Shown here: positions 44,898 through 52,586 of the stretch, piece after piece
Layout: each line of letters starts with the position of its first letter
Position numbering within the stretch: position 1 is the first letter of the stretch
NCBI GenBank assembly: GCA_963729815.1
Contig: CAVSPU010000004.1
Span: 1,178,001-1,242,000, forward strand
Direction of reading: 5' to 3'
DNA: 64,000 nucleotides
From: DAHUXN01 sp963729815
GTDB lineage: Bacteria > Acidobacteriota > Terriglobia > Acidiferrales > UBA7541
Translations under genes and position numbers: made by a program
The notes under the pieces: generated by a model
Told to the model about the DNA's origin: nothing
Database searches by the model: none
The model's input: only the letters and a program-made list of their open reading frames with translations

Positions 44898-45651
44898 TGG
44901 AGATAACCTCCTTCGCTAGTTGTATATAGCTCTCTGCACCTTTACTATGAATGTCGTAGAATATTATCGGCTTTCCGTAACTTGGCGCTTCTGCCAGACG
45001 GACATTTCGAGGAATGATCGTCTCGAAGATCTGCGCCCCGAAAAAGCTCCTCAAATCAGCGGCAACCTGCTTCGAAAGCGTGGTGCGATCGTCGTACATC
45101 GTCAGCAGGATACCCTCGATTGCCAGCGCCGGATTGATAGTCCGACGAAGCCGCATCAGGGTATCTAATAACTCGGCAACACCTTCCATCGCGTAATATT
45201 CGCATTGTATCGGAACCAGAACAGAATCGCTCGCGGCGAGCGCATTAATGGTCAGAAGGTCGAGCGCCGGCGGGCAATCGATGATGATGAAATCGTAGCG
45301 GTCTCTGATTGATTCAGCAAACGCCTTGAGCTTGAATTCTCTACCTTCGGAATTGACCAGCTCGACGGCGGCGCCAACAAGGTTCTTGTCAGACGGAATT
45401 ATATCGAGCCCTGATACTTCGGTCGGAATTATGACGCGTTCCGGAGATTCACCAAGAGTGATGGCATGGTAGATTGTCCTGCGGGATGGGTCCTTGGGAA
45501 ATCCAAGGCCGCCAGTGGCGTTGGCCTGGGGATCAGAATCGATGACAAGCGTGCGTTTCTCTTGTGCAGCCAGCGAAGCGCCCAGATTGACGGCAGTGGT
45601 CGTCTTGCCGACCCCACCCTTTTGATTTGCTATGGCGATGATGCGTCCCAA
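44845..45651 (-). CDS. parA: Chromosome-partitioning ATPase ParA
   Basis: A 268-residue ParA/Soj ATPase with the deviant Walker A NQKGGVGKTTT, the A' region DSDPQANAT, and Walker B FIIIDCPPAL. It lacks an N-terminal DNA-binding extension, so it is the chromosomal type. The start is TTG at 45651 with GAGGT about 7 bases upstream. It drives segregation of ParB-parS complexes. Confidence 0.96.
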   Translation of the reverse strand: MGRIIAIANQKGGVGKTTTAVNLGASLAAQEKRTLVIDSDPQANATGGLGFPKDPSRRTIYHAITLGESPERVIIPTEVSGLDIIPSDKNLVGAAVELVNSEGREFKLKAFAESIRDRYDFIIIDCPPALDLLTINALAASDSVLVPIQCEYYAMEGVAELLDTLMRLRRTINPALAIEGILLTMYDDRTTLSKQVAADLRSFFGAQIFETIIPRNVRLAEAPSYGKPIIFYDIHSKGAESYIQLAKEVISNDQKRSGERAQRAHSGA

Positions 45652-45708
45652 TCGCTTACCTCGCTGATTGATGGTGAATTTAACAGAACCGACAATTGGG
45701 ATGCAATG

Positions 45709-45724
45709 TGTTTCACGTGGAACA
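45709..45724 (+). promoter_or_regulatory. parS site 1
   Basis: TGTTTCACGTGGAACA, a consensus parS 16-mer, 58 bases upstream of the parA start. Bound by ParB. Confidence 0.93.
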
Positions 45725-45752
45725 GTGCATTTCTCCGTAAATTCGACTGAAT

Positions 45753-45768
45753 TGTTCCACGTGGAACA
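45753..45768 (+). promoter_or_regulatory. parS site 2
   Basis: TGTTCCACGTGGAACA, a perfect palindromic parS, two bases beyond the rsmG stop. The two sites are 28 bases apart and lie in the parA promoter/leader region. Confidence 0.93.
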
Positions 45769-45770
45769 AT

Positions 45771-46397
45771 TCAGGAGCGCCCTTTTCGCCTCCCGGAGAG
45801 GATCATGCGGTTCGATGTTCCAGGTATAAGGACTGGATCACTCCATTCCCAGTCGGGAATTGTAGATATTCTGGCATAATCATCCACGCCGAGCCAAAGC
45901 ATGACTCTACCATCTGATTCTAGCTCAGCCCGTGCCCAATTCAGGAGTTTCGGCAGGCGTCCTAGAGCCCGAGTGGTTATATAGGAAAGCTCACCCGGTC
46001 CGATGGTAGATGCTTCAAATCCCGCCGACAGAATGTCCACGTCGCGGAGCTCGAGGGCTCGAACGACTTCGTGCAGGAAGGCGCACTTTTTCTTATTTGG
46101 CTCAATGAGTGTGACGCTGAGTTCTGAACGGAGAATTTTGATCGGGAGTCCCGGAAAACCAGCGCCAGAACCGACGTCGGCTAGCCGACCATGGCCGATT
46201 CCACAAATCGTCAAGGCGAATATGCTTTCACCAAAGTGAAAGCGCAGAATGTCGTCTTCCTGCCGTATCGCCGTCAGAGCGATCTTCTTGCCCCAAAGCG
46301 ACAGTAATTCCATATATGTCTGTATCTTGAACGCATCTTGACCTGAGATTGAAACGCCATAAGGGGTCAGGATCGAACAAATCTCGGATTCCTTCAT
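45771..46397 (-). CDS. rsmG: 16S rRNA (guanine-527-N7) methyltransferase
   Basis: A 208-residue RsmG/GidB. The SAM-binding loop is LADVGSGAGFPGLPIKIL (about 73-90), followed by LIEPNKKKCAFL and the later TRALGRL. It methylates G527 of 16S rRNA; loss of it in other bacteria gives low-level streptomycin resistance. The start overlaps the upstream CPBP gene by 4 bases. The gene is visibly more AT-rich than its neighbours. Confidence 0.95.
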   Translation of the reverse strand: MKESEICSILTPYGVSISGQDAFKIQTYMELLSLWGKKIALTAIRQEDDILRFHFGESIFALTICGIGHGRLADVGSGAGFPGLPIKILRSELSVTLIEPNKKKCAFLHEVVRALELRDVDILSAGFEASTIGPGELSYITTRALGRLPKLLNWARAELESDGRVMLWLGVDDYARISTIPDWEWSDPVLIPGTSNRMILSGRRKGRS

Positions 46398-47155
46398 GGG
46401 CGCTCGGGACCAGGCACAATGACCTCGGAAACTACTGATTCATCGGATGATTCCACGGTCAACGATTTCGCCACGGCGATCCCGGCCGACAAATCGACAG
46501 CAAAGTGAACAATTATAGAAGGATAGATGCTTGCAGACCATACGCGTGCAACGGAGAAGATAATTCCAACTATAAATGTAGTTAATAACCCCTTGCGACC
46601 TTGATAGAGGTGTGCTACTCCAAAAAAAGCAGCCGAAATGACTGCGCCGGCGACGACAGACCCATTTGCCGAGCTCTCAAAGACCGCTTCAACAAACCCG
46701 CGGTAAATAATCTCTTCGCAGATGGCGACTGTAATCACAAGGAGCACGGCGCATGATATTTCCCTGCGATCTCGCGGGAGCAGCCTTTCGGCAAGCCTCA
46801 TGATAAGGCCGCGTTTTTCGCGTGGGAGGGCAGCCAGGCGGCGAATACCGTAAATCTGGTTAAGGACCAAAAGAAGCGAAAGCACCACAGCGATGAGTGC
46901 CGCGCGCAGGGGATGCGGCAACGCAAAGCCAAGGACCGGCAATGGCATGTGGTGGGCCGTGCAGCGCCAGAGAATCACTGCGACCGCGATGCACTGAAAC
47001 GCAATCGTCGAAACATAGAGGAAAATGCGCTCGGAAGAGGCCAGAGCCGGGCGGTCAAGCAACTCCCTGATGCGCGCAGTGCTGCGCCACGGGACGACCA
47101 CGGCCAGGACAGCGAGAATGAAAATATAGTCCCAGTGCATAAGGGTGGTGGGCAT
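46394..47155 (-). CDS. CPBP family intramembrane metalloprotease
   Basis: A 253-residue membrane protein with about seven helices and the CPBP/Abi motifs: EEIIYRGF (the EExxxR glutamates, about 159-166), FFGVAHLYQG (His) and IIVHFAVD (His). These residues form the metal-dependent active site seen in Rce1-like proteases. The ATG at 47155 is chosen over the longer frame because the preceding 43 codons overlap purD's upstream region and look non-coding. Upstream of and coupled to rsmG. Confidence 0.87.
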   Translation of the reverse strand: MPTTLMHWDYIFILAVLAVVVPWRSTARIRELLDRPALASSERIFLYVSTIAFQCIAVAVILWRCTAHHMPLPVLGFALPHPLRAALIAVVLSLLLVLNQIYGIRRLAALPREKRGLIMRLAERLLPRDRREISCAVLLVITVAICEEIIYRGFVEAVFESSANGSVVAGAVISAAFFGVAHLYQGRKGLLTTFIVGIIFSVARVWSASIYPSIIVHFAVDLSAGIAVAKSLTVESSDESVVSEVIVPGPERP

Positions 47156-47196
47156 TATGCCGTTTTTCCGCACGGCGAGCGACCGGAAACGCAGGG

Positions 47197-47226
47197 TTGA
47201 CACGCCGGCGAGGTGCGCTTTATCGT
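47197..47226 (+). promoter_or_regulatory. Putative promoter for purD
   Basis: TTGACA at 47197-47202 followed after 18 bases by TATCGT (47221-47226). The -10 match is weak. Confidence 0.4.
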
Positions 47227-47245
47227 GGCTTGCGAGTTTCCGAAG

Positions 47246-48541
47246 ATGAAAATTCTTGTGATCGGCAGCGGCGGGCGCGAACACGCACTTGCCTGGAAGT
47301 TACGGCAGAGCGCTCAGGTGGAGCGCATCTGGTGCGCTCCGGGGAATGACGGCATGGCGGAACAAGCGGATTGCGTCGCGGCGAACGTGTCCGACGTCAG
47401 CGCCCTCGCGGACATTGCCCAAAGCGTGCAGGCGGACCTGACGATTGTCGGGCCGGAACAACCGCTCGTACTGGGGATTGCCGACGAATTTGCGAGGCGC
47501 GGCCTCGCCCTTCTGGGTCCATCGCGCGAAGCGGCGCAGCTCGAGGGCAGCAAAATTTTCGCAAAGGAGTTCATGCGGCGCCACGCGATTCCCACAGCGT
47601 CGACCTACGGCACCTTTGATTCCGTGGCGAAAGCGCAAGCGGCGCTTCGAGAGGTCGATTGGCCAGTCGTTGTGAAGGCGGACGGCCTATGCGCCGGCAA
47701 GGGCGTCCTGGTTACTTCATCCGTGAACGAAGCAGCGTCGTTCATCGAGCGCCTGATCGAAAACGATGCTTTCGGAGCTGCCGGGAAGCACGTAATTATC
47801 GAGGAATGCCTGCAAGGCCCGGAACTTTCTTATATTGTTTTGACCGACGGCGAAAGATTCGCGCCCCTGGCGCCCTCAAGAGACTATAAGCGGGTCTTCG
47901 ACGGGAACGCCGGGCCCAATACCGGTGGAATGGGCGCGATATCGAGCGACGAGCTGCTGTCCGCGGAATTGGAGCGCGTCGTTCAGGAGAGCATTGTCCG
48001 GCCGGCCATTGAAGGAATGAAGAAAGACGGAACTCCGTACAGCGGATTCCTCTATTTTGGCTTGATGATGACGGCGGCTGGCCCTAGAGTGCTTGAGTTC
48101 AATTGCCGGCTGGGTGATCCGGAGACGGAAGCGCTGGTAATGCGCATGAATTTTGATTTGGCGGAAGCGTTATTTGCAACCGCGACGGGACGTCTGAGCG
48201 ATGCGAAGATGAACTGGAGGCCGAAGGCGAGCTGCTGCGTTGTCTTAGCCGCGGAAGGCTATCCGCAAAAGCCGAAAATGGGAGCTGGAATCAGCGGCCT
48301 CACAAGCCAGGAAAAACCATCCTCAACGGCCGTTTTCCACGCAGGAACGAAACGCGTTGGCGACGGCTACTGCGTCAATGGTGGAAGGGTGCTCACCATC
48401 GCTGCAGCCGGAGAAAATTTGGCCCAAGCGCGCCTGCGCGCCTATAGCGAAGCGAGAAAAATATCGTTTGAGGGAATGCATTTCCGCGGGGACATTGGAA
48501 GCGAAATCAACCGGGCGGCGGGCGAAGTGGCCCGCGGCTGA
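47246..48541 (+). CDS. purD: Phosphoribosylamine-glycine ligase
   Basis: A 431-residue ATP-grasp enzyme with the N-terminal IGSGGREHALAW, the ATP-grasp core (VVKADGLCAGKGV), and NCRLGDPETEAL near the metal site. It makes glycinamide ribonucleotide, the second step of purine synthesis. The ATG at 47246 gives the family start MKILVIGSGG; upstream codons are not expected to be used. purE follows by 102 bases. Confidence 0.96.
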   Translation: MKILVIGSGGREHALAWKLRQSAQVERIWCAPGNDGMAEQADCVAANVSDVSALADIAQSVQADLTIVGPEQPLVLGIADEFARRGLALLGPSREAAQLEGSKIFAKEFMRRHAIPTASTYGTFDSVAKAQAALREVDWPVVVKADGLCAGKGVLVTSSVNEAASFIERLIENDAFGAAGKHVIIEECLQGPELSYIVLTDGERFAPLAPSRDYKRVFDGNAGPNTGGMGAISSDELLSAELERVVQESIVRPAIEGMKKDGTPYSGFLYFGLMMTAAGPRVLEFNCRLGDPETEALVMRMNFDLAEALFATATGRLSDAKMNWRPKASCCVVLAAEGYPQKPKMGAGISGLTSQEKPSSTAVFHAGTKRVGDGYCVNGGRVLTIAAAGENLAQARLRAYSEARKISFEGMHFRGDIGSEINRAAGEVARG

Positions 48542-48643
48542 GGAAGAATCGGAGCACGAATTCGAGCAAGGAGTTGAGCAGGAATCGGTCGGCAGAGCAA
48601 TTGGCACGGCACGAAACACAAATCGAATTCCCGGGGAGGAGAA

Positions 48644-49171
48644 GTGGTGGCAAAAGAGAAAGCGAAAATATTAGTGGGCGTGATCATGGGCTCGGATTCG
48701 GATTATCCGGTAATGGCCGAAGCGGGACGAATGCTGGAGAAATTTGGAATCGGATTCGAGGTGGACGTCGTCTCGGCGCATCGCTCGCCAGCACGCGCGG
48801 CGGAATTTGCGGAGACCGCGGCGAAGCGCGGGCTGAAAGCGATCATCGTCGGCGCGGGCGGAGCGGCGCACCTGGCGGGCGTGGTTGCGGCGTTGACAAC
48901 TCTTCCGGTGATTGGCGTGCCCATGGCAGCAACTTCACTCAACGGTATGGATTCGCTCCTCGCGACCGTGCAAATGCCCGGAGGCGTACCCGTGGCGACC
49001 ATGGCGATAGGAAAACCCGGCGCCATGAACGCGGGGATTTATGCCGCGCAGATTTTGGGAACATCGGACGCGGATATCTCGCGGCGGCTGGCAGACTACA
49101 AAAAAGAACTCGACGCCGGCGTGGCGGAGAAGAATGCGCGATTGAAGCGCGAGCTTGCCGAGAAGAAGTGA
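48644..49171 (+). CDS. purE: N5-carboxyaminoimidazole ribonucleotide mutase
   Basis: A 175-residue class I PurE with MGSDSDYPVM, VVSAHRSPARA (catalytic His) and AGGAAHLAGVVAALTTLPVIGVP. Rearranges N5-CAIR to CAIR in purine synthesis. GTG at 48644 follows GGGGAGGAGAA; a second GTG in the next codon is an alternative. The short C-terminal tail is Lys/Glu-rich. No purK lies adjacent, although class I PurE needs it. Confidence 0.95.
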   Translation: MVAKEKAKILVGVIMGSDSDYPVMAEAGRMLEKFGIGFEVDVVSAHRSPARAAEFAETAAKRGLKAIIVGAGGAAHLAGVVAALTTLPVIGVPMAATSLNGMDSLLATVQMPGGVPVATMAIGKPGAMNAGIYAAQILGTSDADISRRLADYKKELDAGVAEKNARLKRELAEKK

Positions 49172-49206
49172 TCTTGTTCAAGCGATTCAGCGACAGCGAA
49201 TCGCTT

Positions 49207-50319
49207 TCAGAATCGGCCAGGACCCGAAGGCTTGCCAGGATGCAACAGGCTCGGCGCGCCGGCGGGCCGCTCCAATTCGCTGCCAGGCTGCGGAACCTCC
49301 GGCGGCGGAGTGATGAACCAGCCAACGCCTTGGTCCTTGTTGACCTCGGCTTCGACCATCCGTGCGCCAGGAGCAGCGATTCCCCGCAAAGACGTGCGCA
49401 GGAACGCGGCCACGTCGACCGCCAGCAGTTTCTCGATCTTGCCATCGAGGATCGTTTCTGAAATAGCCTGCATGCCGGGCGCGGAGGAAAGCGCCGCGCC
49501 GACGCGCGAATCGCCAACGCCAATCAGAGTGGCGAGCGTCGCGTCCGCGGGCTCCGCCGGATAGCTGACTTCCACGAGACCCCGAGCCGCGCCTTTTTCA
49601 GGCGGCCACAACTGCGTGAATTGAGGCTGAAGCGCGCGCGTCTGCCAAAAATCGCCTTGTTCAGGGTCCTGCTCCAGCGAATAGGAAATGAGCCAGACCT
49701 CCGGGCCATAATCAGGCGCGTAATCTGCCAGAACGACTTCGAGAATCGGCTCATTCTCTCCGAGGCGCAAATCACCATGAATGTGCCGAGCGACTTGATC
49801 GAGCCGAAAATGCAAGCGGTCTGCGAGCCTTTCAATGTCAGTCGCTTCGCCAGAGTCCTCGCCAGCGCCCGTTGCCAGGTGCGGCGCCGCGTCCGCGCCG
49901 GCTGCTGTGGGAAGCTGCGGCAATTCCTGATCGAACCGGGCGAGCTCGCGTTGCTGGTCTGGGAGCCACCAATCGCCGGCTCCGAGTATGACGGCGACAC
50001 GCTCGTTGGCCAGGGAAACAATCATCGGCGGGCGCGTCGCTGGCTCGATAGGATTTTCCAACGTGGCCACGACGATTCCATCTTTGGCGACTCCGACGAC
50101 AACTCGTCCCGCATATAGATTGGCGACGATCTCTTCGGTCTTTTCCTGGTCCTGCTTGGCCAAGGAAACGCGCGGAGCAATGAATCCGCACACAAGACCG
50201 CCGGCGGCAAGGAGAACGGCAAGAAACGGCCAATCCTTCGGAATTGTCGCCACGCGCGAGCGAAGCTTGGAAATTACGCCGTTACCCACCTGCCGATTGG
50301 AAGTGTTCGAAGCGTGCAA
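49207..50319 (-). CDS. Membrane-anchored hypothetical protein
   Basis: A 370-residue protein with one helix at about 31-49 (FLAVLLAAGGLVCGFIAP) and a large exported region of no recognised family. The exported part has repeated beta-rich segments (VVVGVAKDGIVVATLENP, LEVVLADYAPDYGPEVWLI) and a Pro/Gly-rich, disordered C-terminus. It converges on purE and is divergent from the pentapeptide-repeat gene. Start not certain. Confidence 0.6.
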   Translation of the reverse strand: MHASNTSNRQVGNGVISKLRSRVATIPKDWPFLAVLLAAGGLVCGFIAPRVSLAKQDQEKTEEIVANLYAGRVVVGVAKDGIVVATLENPIEPATRPPMIVSLANERVAVILGAGDWWLPDQQRELARFDQELPQLPTAAGADAAPHLATGAGEDSGEATDIERLADRLHFRLDQVARHIHGDLRLGENEPILEVVLADYAPDYGPEVWLISYSLEQDPEQGDFWQTRALQPQFTQLWPPEKGAARGLVEVSYPAEPADATLATLIGVGDSRVGAALSSAPGMQAISETILDGKIEKLLAVDVAAFLRTSLRGIAAPGARMVEAEVNKDQGVGWFITPPPEVPQPGSELERPAGAPSLLHPGKPSGPGRF

Positions 50320-50381
50320 GGCCGGACCTCGATGGACTCGCTTACTGCTACAATCAACTTACCATACAAATAGGCCGAAGG

Positions 50382-51062
50382 ATGACTCGCGTGCAAAGAG
50401 CGGCTCAAGCCGCCAGGCACGCAAGGCCACGCTCTCCGCGCTTAGCCCGCTGCGGACAGAATTCTAGTAAAATACGGGCTATACTGAAATTCGACGCGGA
50501 GAAGGAGGCAAATCTGAAATCTCCTAAGAGCATTCGGCATAATGGCAAGCGGCTTTCGGAAATCGTGGAATCGCACGTGAAGTTCACCAAAGGCGAAGCG
50601 GGCGGCGTGCGCGCGGATTTGTCGGGCGCAAAACTGGCGGGCGTGGACCTTCATGGAGCGAATCTGGCCTATGCGCTTCTCCACGGCGCGGACCTCGAAG
50701 GAGCCGACCTGCACGAAGCGAGGCTGGGTGGCGCCGATTTCACCCAGGCGAATATGAAGCGGGTCGATTTGCGGCGTTGCGATTTGACCGAGACGAATCT
50801 CGCCGGCGCCGATCTCACTGAGGCGCAGCTCGGCGGCGTGGAACTGTTTCGCGCTGATCTCAGCGGCGCGGTTTTGCGCCGCGCGAACCTGCGAGCGGCG
50901 AATTTTCGCTACGCGAATATCCGCGGCGCGGACTTGCAAGGCGCCGATGTGACGACGACAATCCTGCGCGAGACGGACTTGAATGGCGTGGATTTATCCG
51001 GGCTCGATCTGACCACAACGCTGATGCCGCGCGGCTGGAAGGCGGCCGAGACGGCGAAGTAG
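50382..51062 (+). CDS. Pentapeptide-repeat protein
   Basis: About 40 to 215 residues from the left form a right-handed quadrilateral beta helix built of A(D/N)LxG-type pentapeptides (for example ADLSGAKLAG, ANLAYALLHG, ADLEGADLHE), roughly 25 consecutive repeats. The exact role of such proteins varies and is not shown here. The start is doubtful: ATG at 50382 has no ribosome site, while an AAGGAGG at 50502-50508 sits 5 bases before an in-frame CTG at 50514, after a TATACT -10-like element at 50480. Repeats begin well after either start. Confidence 0.8.
   Translation: MTRVQRAAQAARHARPRSPRLARCGQNSSKIRAILKFDAEKEANLKSPKSIRHNGKRLSEIVESHVKFTKGEAGGVRADLSGAKLAGVDLHGANLAYALLHGADLEGADLHEARLGGADFTQANMKRVDLRRCDLTETNLAGADLTEAQLGGVELFRADLSGAVLRRANLRAANFRYANIRGADLQGADVTTTILRETDLNGVDLSGLDLTTTLMPRGWKAAETAK
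50480..50508 (+). promoter_or_regulatory. TATACT element and strong Shine-Dalgarno before an in-frame CTG
   Basis: TATACT at 50480-50485 and AAGGAGG at 50502-50508; the next potential start in frame at a proper distance is CTG at 50514. No good -35 hexamer is seen. Confidence 0.4.
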
Positions 51063-51092
51063 CCCGCGCGATTTCAATTCACAAACAGGAAT

Positions 51093-52586
51093 TTACTTCG
51101 AAGCAATGTAATTGGCCGGGTCGGAGTAGGGCAGGCCCGAAGCGGCAGTGCCACGGGCGGCGGAATTGCGGCGGCGCGTTTCGATGCCCAGACGCTTGAT
51201 CTTCTGGTTGAGCGTCGAAAGAGGAATCTGGAAGCGCTCGGCGGCTTCGGTCTGATTCCAATTGGAATGTTCAAGCATGTCGAGGATGATCCGCCGCTCC
51301 ACCTCTTCCATGATTTCGAAGAGTGAGCGCGTGCTGGGGCGGGAACCCGACTCGCCTGGCATGGGTGGCAAAAATTCGGCGAGCTGCAGACGTACCCCCT
51401 TCGCAACCTCACGGCTGCGAACGTTCTCCGGAAGCAAATCCACGTCCATCGTGTCCTGCACGGACAAAACGATCGCGCGCTCGACCACATTTTCGAGTTC
51501 GCGCACGTTGCCCGGCCAGTCGTAGTCCACCAGGACGCGCAGGGCGCCATGCGAAAAATGACGCAGCGGTTTCTCGTTGTCCTTCGAGAAACGCTCGAGG
51601 AAACGGTGCACGAGAAGCGGAATGTCTTCTTTTCGGTCGCGCAACGGCGGAAGCGCGATCTTGATGACGTTCAAGCGATGATAGAGATCCTCGCGGAAGC
51701 GGCCGGCATGCACGAGCGATAGCAAGTCTTCGTTGGATGCCGCAATGATGCGGACATCCACTTTGATCGTGTCCGTCGCGCCCAGCCGCATGAACTCACG
51801 CTCTTGAATCACTCGCAGCAGCTTGGCCTGCGTCTCCGGGCTGATGGTGCTGATTTCGTCGAAGAAAATTGTCCCCTGGTCCGCGACTTCGAAAAGGCCC
51901 TTCTTCGAAGCCACGGCGCTCGTGAAGGCTCCCCTCACATGGCCAAAAAGCTGCGATTCGAGCAGATCGACGGGAATCGAACCGGTGTTGACGGGAACGA
52001 ACGGCTTTTCAGAGCGCGTCGACGCTGCGTGAATCGCCTTGGCAATGAGTTCCTTACCCGTGCCGCTCTCCCCGCTGATGAGCACGGTGGAGCGCGACGG
52101 GGCAACTTGTGTAACTAGGTCGAAGACTGCCAGCATCTTTTCGCTTTTCCCCGCGATATTGGGAAAATTGTAACGTTCCTTGAGCGCACGCTTGAGCTGG
52201 ACGTTTTCCTCGCGCAAGCGGCTGCCCTCAATGGCCACGGATACCTGAGCGAGCAGTTCATCGTTGGACCAGGGCTTAGTGATGTAATCCTGCGCGCCAT
52301 TCTTGAAGGCGGCGCGGGCCATGTCGATGGAGCCGAAAGCGGTGATCAAAATGATGGAAAGCTGCGGATCGCGGCTGTGAATTTCGCGCAGCAGGTCGAG
52401 GCCGTTCCGGTCCGGCAGACTCACGTCGAGGAGAAGCAAATCGAAGGGCCTATCTTCCAGGCGCGCCAGGCCCGCCGCGCCCGTCTCCGCCTCGGTCACG
52501 GCATAGTCTTCCGACGAAAGAAGAGCTTGAAGACCCTCGCGAATCTCGACTTCGTCGTCGATGACGAGAATGGAGCCCCTAGGCAT
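51093..52586 (-). CDS. NtrC-family sigma54-dependent response regulator
   Basis: A 497-residue three-domain regulator: receiver domain (about 4-117, acceptor Asp54 in LLDVSLPD, Lys104), AAA+ domain (about 143-380) with GESGTGKE (172-179) and the sigma54-contact loop GAFTSA (219-224) where GAFTGA is usual, Walker B FFDEIST, and a C-terminal Fis-type helix-turn-helix (NWNQTEAAERFQIPLSTL). It should activate RpoN promoters when phosphorylated. The ATG at 52586 overlaps the end of the PDZ kinase gene by 8 bases, making that kinase its likely partner. Confidence 0.93.
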   Translation of the reverse strand: MPRGSILVIDDEVEIREGLQALLSSEDYAVTEAETGAAGLARLEDRPFDLLLLDVSLPDRNGLDLLREIHSRDPQLSIILITAFGSIDMARAAFKNGAQDYITKPWSNDELLAQVSVAIEGSRLREENVQLKRALKERYNFPNIAGKSEKMLAVFDLVTQVAPSRSTVLISGESGTGKELIAKAIHAASTRSEKPFVPVNTGSIPVDLLESQLFGHVRGAFTSAVASKKGLFEVADQGTIFFDEISTISPETQAKLLRVIQEREFMRLGATDTIKVDVRIIAASNEDLLSLVHAGRFREDLYHRLNVIKIALPPLRDRKEDIPLLVHRFLERFSKDNEKPLRHFSHGALRVLVDYDWPGNVRELENVVERAIVLSVQDTMDVDLLPENVRSREVAKGVRLQLAEFLPPMPGESGSRPSTRSLFEIMEEVERRIILDMLEHSNWNQTEAAERFQIPLSTLNQKIKRLGIETRRRNSAARGTAASGLPYSDPANYIASK

